In this document: piece after piece, positions 1 to 12,711 of the stretch
Layout: the number at the start of each line of letters is the position of its first letter
Numbering within the stretch: the stretch's first letter is position 1
DNA from: Streptomyces sp. NBC_00425
Lineage (GTDB): Bacteria > Actinomycetota > Actinomycetes > Streptomycetales > Streptomycetaceae
DNA: 64,000 nucleotides
Assembly (NCBI RefSeq): GCF_036030735.1
Contig: NZ_CP107928.1
Coordinates: 4,402,001 to 4,466,000, forward strand
Reading direction: 5' to 3'
Made by a program: the position numbers and the translations under genes
Notes under the pieces: generated by a model
The model's database searches: none
Seen by the model: the letters and a program-made list of their open reading frames with translations, nothing else
Told to the model about the DNA's origin: nothing

Positions 1-1155
1 CAACGGGAACACCGCCCGCCGAGTGGCCAGCACCGCCTGATCCAACCGATCGGCGGGGTCGTACCCCGACTCCCACCCCTCCCACCCCACCGGCCACCGC
101 CCGTCCGTCATCCGCATCGGCCCCAACTGCCGCGTACGAGCGAACACGTCCTGCCGCCAGGCCTCCGGAATCACCGTCTCGGGCGGCACCGGAACCCCGC
201 CCGCCACCCCCACCAGATGCGTCCACGACCGCGGCACCACGTCCACCACCGCGTAACCGCCGCCGCCGAGCGCGACCCACTTCCCCCCGGCGAACTCGTG
301 CGCCAGGTCATGACAGGCCACCTGCACGGCCCGCTGCGCGTCGAGCGACACCGCGAGATGAGCCAGCGGGTCCTCGAAGTGCGTGTCGGCCCCGTGCTGG
401 GTCACCAGCACATCCGGCCGGAAGTCGGCGATCAGCTCCGGCACCACCGCGTGGAACGCCCGTAGCCACCCCGCGTCCCCGGTCCCGGCCGGCAGCGCGA
501 GGTTCACCGCCGACCCCTGCGCGGCCTCTCCGCCCGTCTCCTCCGGCCACCCCGTCTGCGGGAACAACGTCCGCGGATGCTCGTGCAACGAGACCGTCAG
601 CACCCGCGGGTCCTCCCAGAACGCCGCCTGGACCCCGTCACCGTGGTGCACGTCCACGTCCACGTACGCGACCCGCTTCGCCCCGAGCTCCAGCAGCCGG
701 GCGATCGCCAGCGAGGCGTCGTTGTAGATGCAGAAGCCGGACGCGCCCCCGGGCATCGCATGGTGCAGCCCGCCCGCGAAGTTCACGGCGTGCAGCGCCT
801 CCCCCCGCCACACGGCCTCCGCCGCCCCCACGGAGAGGCCGGCGATCAGCGCGGACACCTCGTGCATCCCCGCGAACGCCGGATCGTCCATCGTCCCCAG
901 CCCGTACGACTGGTCCGCCGCCCCCGGCTCGGCCGACGCCGCCTTCACCGCGTCGACGTAGTCCTCCCGGTGCACGAGCCGCAGCGTCGACTCCCCGGCG
1001 GGCTTCGCCGAGACGACGTCCACCTCCCGGTCCAGCCCCAGGGCCCCGACCAGCCTCCGGGTCAGATCCAGCCGGACCGGATCCATCGGATGCCCGGGCC
1101 CGAAGTCATAGCCCGTTACTGCCTCGTCCCACATCAGCTGTGCGCGGCCGCTCAT
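1..1155 (-). CDS. acuC: AcuC-type acetoin utilization / histone deacetylase family protein (3' end outside window)
   Basis: Reading the minus strand from 1155 gives MSGRAQLMWDEAVTGYDFGP followed by HPMDPVRLDLTRRLV, then the class I deacetylase signatures GLHHAMPG, YVDVDVHHGDGVQ, HEHPRTLFPQTG and GGGGYAVVDVV. The His pair and the Asp/His zinc-site motif are present, so it should be a Zn-dependent deacetylase of the AcuC branch, which in other bacteria removes acetyl groups from acetyl-CoA synthetase. The frame is open for 385 codons to the window edge, so the stop lies outside. The start at 1155 lies inside the 3' end of the upstream MFS gene (50-base same-strand overlap); a second ATG at 1134 would shorten the overlap. 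Confidence 0.88.
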   Translation of the reverse strand, partial: MSGRAQLMWDEAVTGYDFGPGHPMDPVRLDLTRRLVGALGLDREVDVVSAKPAGESTLRLVHREDYVDAVKAASAEPGAADQSYGLGTMDDPAFAGMHEVSALIAGLSVGAAEAVWRGEALHAVNFAGGLHHAMPGGASGFCIYNDASLAIARLLELGAKRVAYVDVDVHHGDGVQAAFWEDPRVLTVSLHEHPRTLFPQTGWPEETGGEAAQGSAVNLALPAGTGDAGWLRAFHAVVPELIADFRPDVLVTQHGADTHFEDPLAHLAVSLDAQRAVQVACHDLAHEFAGGKWVALGGGGYAVVDVVPRSWTHLVGVAGGVPVPPETVIPEAWRQDVFARTRQLGPMRMTDGRWPVGWEGWESGYDPADRLDQAVLATRRAVFPL

Positions 1156-2335
1156 GCCCGTCACCGTATCGGTCCGGTTGAGCGGCGAACGAACGGGCGT
1201 ACGCCAACGTCACCAGCACCAACACCATCGGCACGACCATCGCCCCCCGATAGCTCCAGGTGTCGCCCAGCGCTCCCACCAACGGGGACCCCACCAGGAA
1301 CCCGACGTAGTTGAAGATGTTGAGACGGGCGATCGCCGCGTCCGAGGCCCCCGGGAACAGCCGCCCCGCCGCCGCGAACGTCTGCGGCACCAGCACGCAC
1401 AGGCCCAGTCCCACGAGCGTGAACCCCAGCATCCCGACCCACGCGCCCGGCGCGACGGCCACCACCGCGAACCCCGCCGCCGCGACCAGCGCCCCCAGCC
1501 GCACCACCGCCGCGGCCCCGAACCTCCGCACCCCGAAGTCACCGATGGCCCGCCCGAGCAGCGTCGTCACCATGTAGACGTTGTAGGGGACCGTCGCCAG
1601 CTGCTCCGAGCTCCCCAGCACGTCCTGCAGGTACTTGGCACTCCAGTTGGAGACCGTCGAGTCCCCGATGTAGGCGAAGCTCATCACCAGACACAGCGGC
1701 AGCAGCACCTTGAAGACGAGGCCCGCCTCACCGCCGCTCGACTTCCCGTCCGCCACCGCCGCTCCGCCGGCCTCCGTGCCCCCGTCCACGTACCACCGGC
1801 TGCCCAGCAGCGCCGCCGGCAACAGCACCGCCACCACCGGCAGATACGACACCCACAGCGCGAGATGCCAGTGCGCCCCCACCCAGGCCAGCGAGGCCCC
1901 CAGGATCCCGCCCAGGCTGTACACCGCGTGGAAGCTGAGCATGATGCTGCGCCCGTACGTCCGCTGCAGACTCACCCCGAGCATGTTCATCGAGGCGTCC
2001 AGCGCACCGACCGCCAGCCCGAACACGGCCAGGGCGACCCCCAGCTCGACCATTCCCCGCCCCGCCCCGACCCCTAGCAGCGCCAGCAGCACGACCGGCT
2101 GGGACCAGCGCAGCAGGCGGCTGGGCGGTATCCGCTTCACCAACTGCTCGGTCGTCACACTGCCGACGCCCGCGAGAATCGGTACGGCGGCCAGAAAGGC
2201 GGGCAGCAACGCGTCAGAAACCCCGTACCTGTCCTGGATGGCCGGAATCCTGGTCACGAGCAGCGCGAACGCGACTCCCTGCGCGAAGAAGCCGAACGCC
2301 AGAGAGGCCCTACCGCGCCGCAGCACATCTGTCAT
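1106..2335 (-). CDS. MFS transporter, FucP/YbjJ-like
   Basis: 409-residue protein with about 12 hydrophobic segments and no soluble domain. It opens with RASLAFGFFAQGVAFALLVTR, has the MFS-like stretch DASMNMLGVSLQRTYGRSIM (a conserved family signature of the YbjJ/fucose permease-like group) and ends in a short charged tail. Substrate cannot be told from sequence. It is followed on the same strand by the AcuC-type gene with an overlap, which suggests co-transcription. Inner-membrane secondary transporter by family. Confidence 0.85.
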   Translation of the reverse strand: MTDVLRRGRASLAFGFFAQGVAFALLVTRIPAIQDRYGVSDALLPAFLAAVPILAGVGSVTTEQLVKRIPPSRLLRWSQPVVLLALLGVGAGRGMVELGVALAVFGLAVGALDASMNMLGVSLQRTYGRSIMLSFHAVYSLGGILGASLAWVGAHWHLALWVSYLPVVAVLLPAALLGSRWYVDGGTEAGGAAVADGKSSGGEAGLVFKVLLPLCLVMSFAYIGDSTVSNWSAKYLQDVLGSSEQLATVPYNVYMVTTLLGRAIGDFGVRRFGAAAVVRLGALVAAAGFAVVAVAPGAWVGMLGFTLVGLGLCVLVPQTFAAAGRLFPGASDAAIARLNIFNYVGFLVGSPLVGALGDTWSYRGAMVVPMVLVLVTLAYARSFAAQPDRYGDGHERPRTADVGRGSNGL

Positions 2336-2439
2336 GGCGGCGAGCGTAGGGCCCCTGCGTACTCGTGGGTAGATCCAGCCAAAGATGAGTTCTCTTCAGC
2401 TTTCACCGGGTCGCCGGTCCGACCGGCAGCCGAGGCGCC

Positions 2440-3189
2440 CTATCGGGCGAGTGCGACCTCGGGCGCCACGGCCCGAACCTCCTCGACCGCCACACCGACG
2501 CCCGCCCCGGCGTCCGTCACACCGGCCTCCGCGGCCTTCGCCTCGAAGGACACCATCGCCTCCATCGGACCGGCGCCCAGCGCCCCACCGAGCACGATCC
2601 CCAGCACGATCGCCACGACCATGATCACCGAGCCGAGCCACACCATCGTGTCCACCGGCACCGTGTAGGCCCCGACGACCCGCACGACGCACTCGGCGAG
2701 CAGCACCGCGCCCCACACGACCGAGAAGGCCCGCTCCCGCCTCCGGAAGTCCGCCGACGCCACCGACACCCCGCTCGCCAGCCGCTCCCACGCGGCGTCC
2801 CGGACGGCGTTCCCCTTCACCAGGAACGGCTTGAGCCCGGCGGTCATCATCGGCTTCCCCAGCATCACGGAGACCAGGATCCCGATCCCGACCGTGCTGC
2901 TGACCCCGCTGTCCTTGGCCAGCATCAGCCGCGGATCACCGGCGACGAAGCTGAGCACCAGCCCGACGACGTTGACGACGAGGATCAGCCCGGCGAGCCC
3001 GTTGACGGTGCGCTCCCTGGCCACGCTCCACAGCGTCCGCGCGGCCGGCAGCACGCTGCTCCACGCGAGAGCGGCGAAGGTGCTCATCCCGAACGCGCCC
3101 TTGAAGAGGTAGTACGACCCGAGCGGCACCGCCACGTCCACGATGAGCGGGGCGAAGGCGTTCTGCTTCTTGTGCTGGTTCGTCGTCAT
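2440..3189 (-). CDS. VC0807-family multi-pass membrane protein
   Basis: 249 residues starting MTTNQHKKQNAFAPLIVDVA. There are about six hydrophobic segments (PLGSYYLFKGAFGMSTFAAL, GLAGLILVVNVVGLVLSFV, VGIGILVSVMLGKPMM, AFSVVWGAVLLAECVVRVVG and VIMVVAIVLGIVLGGALG). The pattern resembles VC0807 / septation protein A-like proteins of unknown function. I chose the ATG at 3189 because the reading frame upstream looks non-coding (Cys/Gly-rich leader) and the protein begins with a typical short hydrophilic N-terminus. The C-terminal 30 residues are Ala/Val/Glu-rich and cytosolic. Confidence 0.75.
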   Translation of the reverse strand: MTTNQHKKQNAFAPLIVDVAVPLGSYYLFKGAFGMSTFAALAWSSVLPAARTLWSVARERTVNGLAGLILVVNVVGLVLSFVAGDPRLMLAKDSGVSSTVGIGILVSVMLGKPMMTAGLKPFLVKGNAVRDAAWERLASGVSVASADFRRRERAFSVVWGAVLLAECVVRVVGAYTVPVDTMVWLGSVIMVVAIVLGIVLGGALGAGPMEAMVSFEAKAAEAGVTDAGAGVGVAVEEVRAVAPEVALAR

Positions 3190-3280
3190 GCACACAGCTT
3201 CGCCGCCGGGGGGGTCCCCCAGTAGAAACGATCGTCCGGAGCTCCGCATGACAAATGTCAGCCCGTCCGCCGGACCGGCG

Positions 3281-3925
3281 TCAAACGAGCAGGTCACCCA
3301 ACTGCTGCATGTCAGCGAAGAGTTGCGTGGCCCCGGCGAGCTTCGTGGCGGGCGTCATCGCGGTGAACCCGTACACGTCCATCCCGGCCGCCCGGGCCGC
3401 CTGCACCCCCAGTGGGCTGTCCTCGACGACCACGCAGCGCTCCGGCTCGACGCCCATCCGCTCGGCCGCGAAGAGGAAGAGGTCCGGGGCCGGCTTGCCC
3501 TTGCCCACGTCCTGCGAACTGAAGACCCGGCTCTCGTCGAACCACCGGTCCAGGCCCGTCGTCCGATGCCCCACCCGGATCCGCTCATGGCTCCCCGAGG
3601 ACGCCACGCAGTACGGCACCTCGTCCGCGGCCAGCTTCTCCAGCACGGCCACGATGCCCGGGACGGGCCGCAGCTCCCGCTCGAAGGCGTCGAACACCCG
3701 CCGGTGGAAGACGTCGTCGAAGTCGTCCGGAAGCCGTTCCCCGGTCCGCTCCGCGACCAGGTCGTGGATGCGGTGCATCGCCGAGCCCATGTAGTCCCGG
3801 ATGGAGTCCTCGTAGCTGGTCGGATGCCCCAGCTCGGTCAGATAGCCGGCCAACAGGCGGTTGGAGATCGGCTCGCTGTCCACGAGGACACCGTCGTTGT
3901 CGAAGACCACCAAGTCGTAGCGCAT
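3281..3925 (-). CDS. HAD-superfamily hydrolase (PGP / beta-phosphoglucomutase-like)
   Basis: 214 residues. Motif I is FDNDGVLVDSE near the N-terminus (nucleophile and general-acid Asp), motif II lies at CVASSGSHERI, and motifs III/IV are GKGKPAPDLFLFAAERMG and CVVVEDSPLGVQAARAAGM. This is the subfamily IA phosphatase/phosphomutase pattern with a helical cap between motifs I and II. Substrate unknown. The gene starts 20 bases beyond the rRNA terminator and is transcribed in the same direction as the rRNA operon, so it must have its own promoter or live on read-through. Confidence 0.9.
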   Translation of the reverse strand: MRYDLVVFDNDGVLVDSEPISNRLLAGYLTELGHPTSYEDSIRDYMGSAMHRIHDLVAERTGERLPDDFDDVFHRRVFDAFERELRPVPGIVAVLEKLAADEVPYCVASSGSHERIRVGHRTTGLDRWFDESRVFSSQDVGKGKPAPDLFLFAAERMGVEPERCVVVEDSPLGVQAARAAGMDVYGFTAMTPATKLAGATQLFADMQQLGDLLV

Positions 3926-3944
3926 ATTCAGACCCTAAACGCAG

Positions 3945-3976
3945 AAAACCCCCGTGCCGAATGGCACGGGGGTTTT
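3945..3976 (-). terminator. rRNA operon terminator
   Basis: A 14-base perfect inverted repeat (AAAACCCCCGTGCC with a GAAT loop) lies directly after the 5S gene. Read on the minus strand it is a GC stem with A and T tracts at both ends, the classic intrinsic terminator form, which is unusual for a high-GC genome and typical of rRNA operon ends. Confidence 0.9.
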
Positions 3977-3988
3977 CGCAATGATTGT

Positions 3989-4105
3989 TCGGCGGTGTCC
4001 TACTCTCCCACAGGGTCCCCCCTGCAGTACCATCGGCGCTGTGAGGCTTAGCTTCCGGGTTCGGAATGTAACCGGGCGTTTCCCTCACGCTATGACCACC
4101 GAAAC
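3989..4105 (-). rRNA. rrf: 5S ribosomal RNA
   Basis: The minus strand reads GTTTCGGTGGTCATAGCG at its 5' end and ends in GGACACCGCCGAAC, with the internal GGGAAACGCCCGG and CCGAACCCGGAAGC segments of actinobacterial 5S rRNA. Length is about 117 bases; ends are estimated to within a few bases. Confidence 0.95.
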
Positions 4106-4199
4106 ACTATGAAACTGTTTCAGCCGCACCACACCGTGACCATGGCATGGGGCTGTTCGTGGTTTCAGAACCAACACAGTGGACGCGAGCAACTGAGGA

Positions 4200-9156
<4,957 letters not shown>

Positions 9157-9600
9157 TGTTTTCCCGTGATCGGGATCGCACACACGAGAGCGGAACGTCG
9201 AGCGGAATAAGCCCGGCGTTCACAACGTCCTCGCTGTGTTTGTTTCAAAGGAACCTCATCCTCGGCTATCACTGCCGGGGACGGGGTATCAACATATCTG
9301 GCGTTGATTTTTGGCACGCTGTTGAGTTCTCAAGGAACGGACGCTTCCTTCGTACTCACCCTCTCGGGCTTTCCTCCGGGCAGTTTCCCTTCGGTCTTGC
9401 GTTTCCGACTCTATCAGACCGTTTCCCGATCCGATTTCCTCGGTGCTTTCCAGGTTTCCCGCTTATCTCGCGGTTTCCCTTTCCGGCGGTTCCGACTCTA
9501 CCAGACCCTTTCGGTTCTGATTCCCGGTCAGCGGGAGTTGCCTTCCCGGCTGTTGGGCCGTTCCGACGAGTGAGACTTTAGCGGATTCCCTGCCTCCGAA
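9157..9600 (-). promoter_or_regulatory. rRNA leader and tandem rRNA promoters
   Basis: On the minus strand the 16S leader contains GCCAGATATGTTGATACCCC (around 9280-9300), a conserved Streptomyces rRNA leader segment. Upstream, the 18-base element GGTCTGRTAGAGTCGGAA occurs twice (9403-9420 and 9490-9507, 87 bases apart), each with a TAGAGT that can serve as a -10 box. A third -10-like TAAAGT is at 9575-9580. Streptomyces rRNA operons are known to use several tandem promoters, some without a good -35. Exact start sites are inferred. Confidence 0.65.
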
Positions 9601-9803
9601 GCCAATCGGGGCCTGCGTCCTTTCGAACGCGGATTCCTCATTTCGCGAATACGCACGCCAATGAACGCGACAGCAGACGAGTCGACTGTTGTCGAGTGGT
9701 TGGTTGGTACCTGCGGAATGGCTGTCCGGGGACCGACCGGGGTCGGCGCTCACGTCGGACAACTCGGAGAACACTACGTTTCGCCTCAGGGTGTGTCAAC
9801 TCA

Positions 9804-9833
9804 TGTCCTGAGAGCACCCCGGGGGCGTAGCCT
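9804..9833 (+). promoter_or_regulatory. candidate promoter of the trpS leader
   Basis: A TAGCCT -10-like hexamer at 9828-9833 lies 7 bases upstream of the leader-peptide ATG, with a weak -35-like TGTCCT at 9804-9809 (18-base spacer). If used, the leader peptide mRNA would have almost no 5' UTR. Weak by sequence alone. Confidence 0.35.
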
Positions 9834-9840
9834 GGCTGCC

Positions 9841-9882
9841 ATGACTACGCGTACGTGCGCCCAGCTGTGGTGGGCCGCCTGA
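9841..9882 (+). CDS. trpS attenuator leader peptide with tandem Trp codons
   Basis: A 13-codon reading frame encodes MTTRTCAQLWWAA and stops with TGA. The two adjacent TGG codons (9868-9873) sit immediately before a set of mutually exclusive hairpins upstream of trpS. This is the standard layout of ribosome-mediated attenuation: stalling at the Trp codons when charged tRNA-Trp is scarce favours the antiterminator. In S. coelicolor the auxiliary, indolmycin-resistant TrpRS gene is known to be controlled in this way. Confidence 0.85.
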   Translation: MTTRTCAQLWWAA

Positions 9883-9940
9883 CAGGCGGCCGTGTTCACG
9901 TATGCACTCAACGGCCGCCGCTTCGGCGGCCGTTCTTGTT
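9873..9940 (+). promoter_or_regulatory. trpS transcription attenuator (pause, antiterminator and terminator hairpins)
   Basis: Four segments can be seen. Segment 1 GGCCGCC (9873-9879) pairs with segment 2 GGCGGCC (9885-9891). Segment 2 extended (GGCGGCCGT, 9885-9893) can instead pair with segment 3 ACGGCCGCC (9911-9919). Segment 3 (9911-9920) pairs with segment 4 CGGCGGCCGT (9924-9933), followed by TCTTGTTT, giving an intrinsic terminator. Segment 1 overlaps the end of the leader peptide, so ribosome position decides between 2:3 and 3:4. Confidence 0.85.
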
Positions 9941-10002
9941 TCTCCCACCAGAACCCGGGGGTCGGCCGGCCGGAACGGCGGTCTCGACCAGGAGGTGGAG
10001 AG

Positions 10003-11076
10003 ATGAAGCGGGTCTTCAGCGGAGTCAAGCCGACCGGGCACCTGACGCTGGGGAACTACCTGGGCGCGCTGCGGCAGTGGGCCGAGGTCGACCAGCACCG
10101 GGCCGACTCGTTGTTCTGCGTCGTCGATCTGCACGCGCTGACCGTCGACCATGACCCGGCGCGGGTACGACGGCTGAGCCGGCAGGCGGCGACGCTGCTG
10201 CTGGCCTCGGGGCTGGATCCGGAGCTGTGCACCGTCTTCGTGCAGAGTCACGTGGACGAGCATGCGCGGCTGTCGTACCTGCTGGAGTGCGTGGCCACCG
10301 ACGGCGAGATGCGGCGGATGATCCAGTACAAGGAGAAGGCCGCGCGGGAGCGGGAGCGCGGGGGCAGTGTGCGGCTGTCGCTGCTGACGTATCCCGTACT
10401 GATGGCGGCGGACATCCTTGCCTACGGAACCCATGAGGTGCCGGTGGGGGACGACCAGGCGCAGCATGTGGAGCTGGCACGGGATCTGGCGGTGCGGTTC
10501 AACCAGCGGTACGGGCACACGTTCGTGGTGCCGAAGGCGACGCTGCCGGCGGTGGCCGCTCGGGTGATGAACCTGCAGGAGCCGGCGTCGAAGATGGGCA
10601 AGAGCGACGACTTCGGGCCCGGCATCGTCTATCTGCTGGACGAGCCGGACGTGGTGCGCAGGAAGATGATGCGGGCCGTCACCGACAGCGGGCGGGAGGT
10701 CGTGTACGACCGGGCCGGGCGGCCCGGGGTCGCGAACCTGCTGGAGATCCTCGCCGCCTGTACCGGCGGTGACCCGGAGGCGCTGGGCGGTGGTTACGCG
10801 TCGTACGGAGCTCTGAAGAAGGACGCCGCGGACGCGGTGGTGGCGGTCCTGGAACCCCTGCAGGCCAGACACCGGGAGCTGTGCGCCGACCCGGTGTATG
10901 TGGAGAAGGCGCTGCGGGACGGGGCCGAGAAGGCCCGGAACATGGCACGGCCGGTCGTGGACCGCGCCTATCGCGCGATCGGACTGCTTGCGCCGCTGAC
11001 CGAGCCGCTGTCGGAGTCCACGGCGGAGTCTGGGGCGGCGTCCGCGGCGGGGGCGGCGTTGAACGCGGCTCGGTAG
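10003..11076 (+). CDS. trpS: tryptophanyl-tRNA synthetase, auxiliary (TrpRS1 type)
   Basis: 357 residues. Class I aaRS: the HIGH-like TGHLTLGN is at residues 11-18 and the KMSKS loop is KMGKS at 197-201. MIQYKEKA, VLMAADILAYGTHEVPVGDDQAQHVELAR and the dimer region match bacterial TrpRS. Residue 9 is Lys in SGVKPTG, where indolmycin-sensitive enzymes usually have Gln; a Lys here is associated with indolmycin resistance in the S. coelicolor auxiliary enzyme. The start is set by GGAGGTGGAG just upstream. Expression is governed by the attenuator. Its 3' end overlaps the convergent GlxA-type regulator gene by 109 bases, and the last 30 residues are Ala/Ser/Glu-rich and non-conserved. Confidence 0.95.
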   Translation: MKRVFSGVKPTGHLTLGNYLGALRQWAEVDQHRADSLFCVVDLHALTVDHDPARVRRLSRQAATLLLASGLDPELCTVFVQSHVDEHARLSYLLECVATDGEMRRMIQYKEKAARERERGGSVRLSLLTYPVLMAADILAYGTHEVPVGDDQAQHVELARDLAVRFNQRYGHTFVVPKATLPAVAARVMNLQEPASKMGKSDDFGPGIVYLLDEPDVVRRKMMRAVTDSGREVVYDRAGRPGVANLLEILAACTGGDPEALGGGYASYGALKKDAADAVVAVLEPLQARHRELCADPVYVEKALRDGAEKARNMARPVVDRAYRAIGLLAPLTEPLSESTAESGAASAAGAALNAAR

Positions 11077-12017
11077 GCGCGGGGGCTGGTGGCGAGGCGT
11101 GATGCGAAGTGCTGGCGCATCGTGACCTCGCTGCCGAAGCCGGCCCGCCGGGCGACCTCCGGCATGGCGAGGTCCGTGCGCTCGAGGAGGCGCTGGGCGG
11201 CGGCGATGCGCTGGTCGAGAAGCCAGCGCAGGGGGGTGACCCCGGTCTCGGCCGTGAAGTGACGGGCGAAGCTGCGCGGGGACATGCCGGCGTGCGCGGC
11301 GAGGTCGGCGACGGTGAGCGGTTCGTGCAGTCGGCGCAGGGCGTGTTCGCGCACGGTGGCGAGGGCGTCGGCGGCGCGGTCCGAGCGGGGCGTGGGGTGC
11401 TCGATGAACTGGGCCTGGGTGCCGGTGCGGAAGGGGGCGGTCACCATCGAGCGGGCGATGGTGGCGGCGGCTTCCGCACCGTGGGAACACCGGACCAGGT
11501 GGAGGCAGAGGTCGATGCCGGCGGCCGTCCCGGCGGCCGTCCAGATGTTGTCGTCCTCGATGAAGAGGGCGTCGGGGACGACGGTGACCCGGGGATGGTG
11601 GGTGCGCAGGAGGTCGACGAGGTTCCAGTGGGTGATCGCTCGGCGGCCGTCCAGGAGTCCGGCCTGGGCGAGGGTGAAGGCGCCGCCGCAGAGGGCCGCG
11701 AGGGTGGTGCCGCGTGCGTGGGCGCTGCGCAGGGCCTCGAGGACGGCGGCGGGCGCCGGGGTGAGGTGGTCGTCCAGGCCGGGGACGATGATCAGGTCGG
11801 CGCGGGAGAGCCAGGCCAGGGTGCGGTCCGGGAAGAGAGCCAGGCCGCCGCGCATCGGGACGGGCGTGCCGGGGTCGGCGGCGACGCGGCGCAGATCGAA
11901 GGCGGGGGCGCCGCGGTCGGTGCGGTCGGTGCCCCAGACCTCGGTGATGACGGAGACGTCGAAGGCGCGGATACCGGGGAACGCGACGAGGGCGACCCGG
12001 TGGGCGGGCTTCTTCAT
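10968..12017 (-). CDS. GlxA-family (DJ-1/PfpI + AraC HTH) transcriptional regulator
   Basis: 349 residues. Residues about 5-170 form a DJ-1/PfpI amidotransferase-like domain (VALVAFPGIRAFDVSVITEVWG, LIIVPGLDD, ALCGGAFTLAQAGLLDGRRAITHW). Residues about 225-320 form an AraC-type double HTH (LTVADLAAHAGMSPRSFARHF and MPEVARRAGFGSEVTMRQHF). Such proteins activate small-molecule catabolism or stress genes. It is divergent from the isochorismatase-like gene with a 75-base gap holding a perfect palindrome, so autoregulation and control of the neighbour are likely. The Ala/Ser/Asp-rich C-terminal tail is encoded antisense to the trpS 3' end. Confidence 0.9.
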   Translation of the reverse strand: MKKPAHRVALVAFPGIRAFDVSVITEVWGTDRTDRGAPAFDLRRVAADPGTPVPMRGGLALFPDRTLAWLSRADLIIVPGLDDHLTPAPAAVLEALRSAHARGTTLAALCGGAFTLAQAGLLDGRRAITHWNLVDLLRTHHPRVTVVPDALFIEDDNIWTAAGTAAGIDLCLHLVRCSHGAEAAATIARSMVTAPFRTGTQAQFIEHPTPRSDRAADALATVREHALRRLHEPLTVADLAAHAGMSPRSFARHFTAETGVTPLRWLLDQRIAAAQRLLERTDLAMPEVARRAGFGSEVTMRQHFASRLATSPRAYRAAFNAAPAADAAPDSAVDSDSGSVSGASSPIAR

Positions 12018-12030
12018 GGCTGGCAGTAAA

Positions 12031-12044
12031 CCATCGATCGATGG
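12031..12044. promoter_or_regulatory. 14-bp palindrome in divergent promoter region
   Basis: CCATCGATCGATGG is a perfect palindrome, 14 bases upstream of the GlxA-type gene start and 49 bases upstream of the hydrolase start. Position fits an operator shared by both genes; the binding protein is inferred. Confidence 0.5.
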
Positions 12045-12092
12045 CTTCTGCGCCTCTGGGGCGTGGCCCGGGGTGGCGGCAGGATCGTGGGC

Positions 12093-12680
12093 ATGGACAT
12101 CGCAGAGAACGCAGCGCTGGTGGTCGTGGACGTGCAGAAGGGCTTCGAGGAGCTCGGGTTCTGGGGTGAGCGCAACAATCCGGGGGCGGACGACAACATC
12201 GCCGCCCTCATCGACGTCTGGCAGGCCTCCGGGCGGCCGGTCGTGTTCGTGCGGCACGACTCGTCGGGGCCGCGGTCGCCGTTGCGGGCGGGGTATCAGG
12301 GGAACGCCTTCAAGGAGTACGTGGAGGAGCGAAGGGGACGCGGTGCGGGGCCCGAGCTGCTCGTCACGAAGACCGTGAACTCGGCCTTCCTCGGGACACC
12401 GGATCTGGGGGTCTGGCTGACGGCTCAGGGGATCGCGCAGATCGTGGTGGCCGGGATCCAGACCAACATGTGCGCGGAGACGACGGCGCGGATGGGCGGG
12501 AACCTCGGGTACGACGTGTTGTTCGCCTACGACGCGACGTACACGTTCGGTCTGGAGGGGCCGTTCGGCTGGCGGCGGAGCGCCGAGGAGCTGGCGCAGG
12601 CCTCGGCGGTGTCGCTGCACGGGGGCGGGTTCGCGCGCGTGGTGACCACGAAGGAGATCGTGGGGGCGGCCGGCGGGTGA
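12093..12680 (+). CDS. isochorismatase-like cysteine hydrolase
   Basis: 195 residues. The cysteine hydrolase triad of the isochorismatase superfamily is visible: Asp13 in VVVDVQKGF, Lys93 in LVTKTVNSAF and Cys127 in GIQTNMCAET, with the usual cis-peptide region VVAGIQT. Members hydrolyse amide or vinyl-ether bonds (nicotinamide, isochorismate, N-carbamoyl compounds); the precise substrate is not readable. Pairing with a divergent GlxA-type regulator is a common arrangement and suggests substrate-responsive control. Confidence 0.9.
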   Translation: MDIAENAALVVVDVQKGFEELGFWGERNNPGADDNIAALIDVWQASGRPVVFVRHDSSGPRSPLRAGYQGNAFKEYVEERRGRGAGPELLVTKTVNSAFLGTPDLGVWLTAQGIAQIVVAGIQTNMCAETTARMGGNLGYDVLFAYDATYTFGLEGPFGWRRSAEELAQASAVSLHGGGFARVVTTKEIVGAAGG

Positions 12681-12711
12681 ACGCCGGGCCGCTTCGCCGT
12701 CCCCCGGCCCG

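Noticed and set aside
9796..11490. Long minus-strand frame across trpS and its leader
   Set aside because: Arg/His/Pro-rich shadow with no recognisable domain, opposite to a certain trpS and attenuator.
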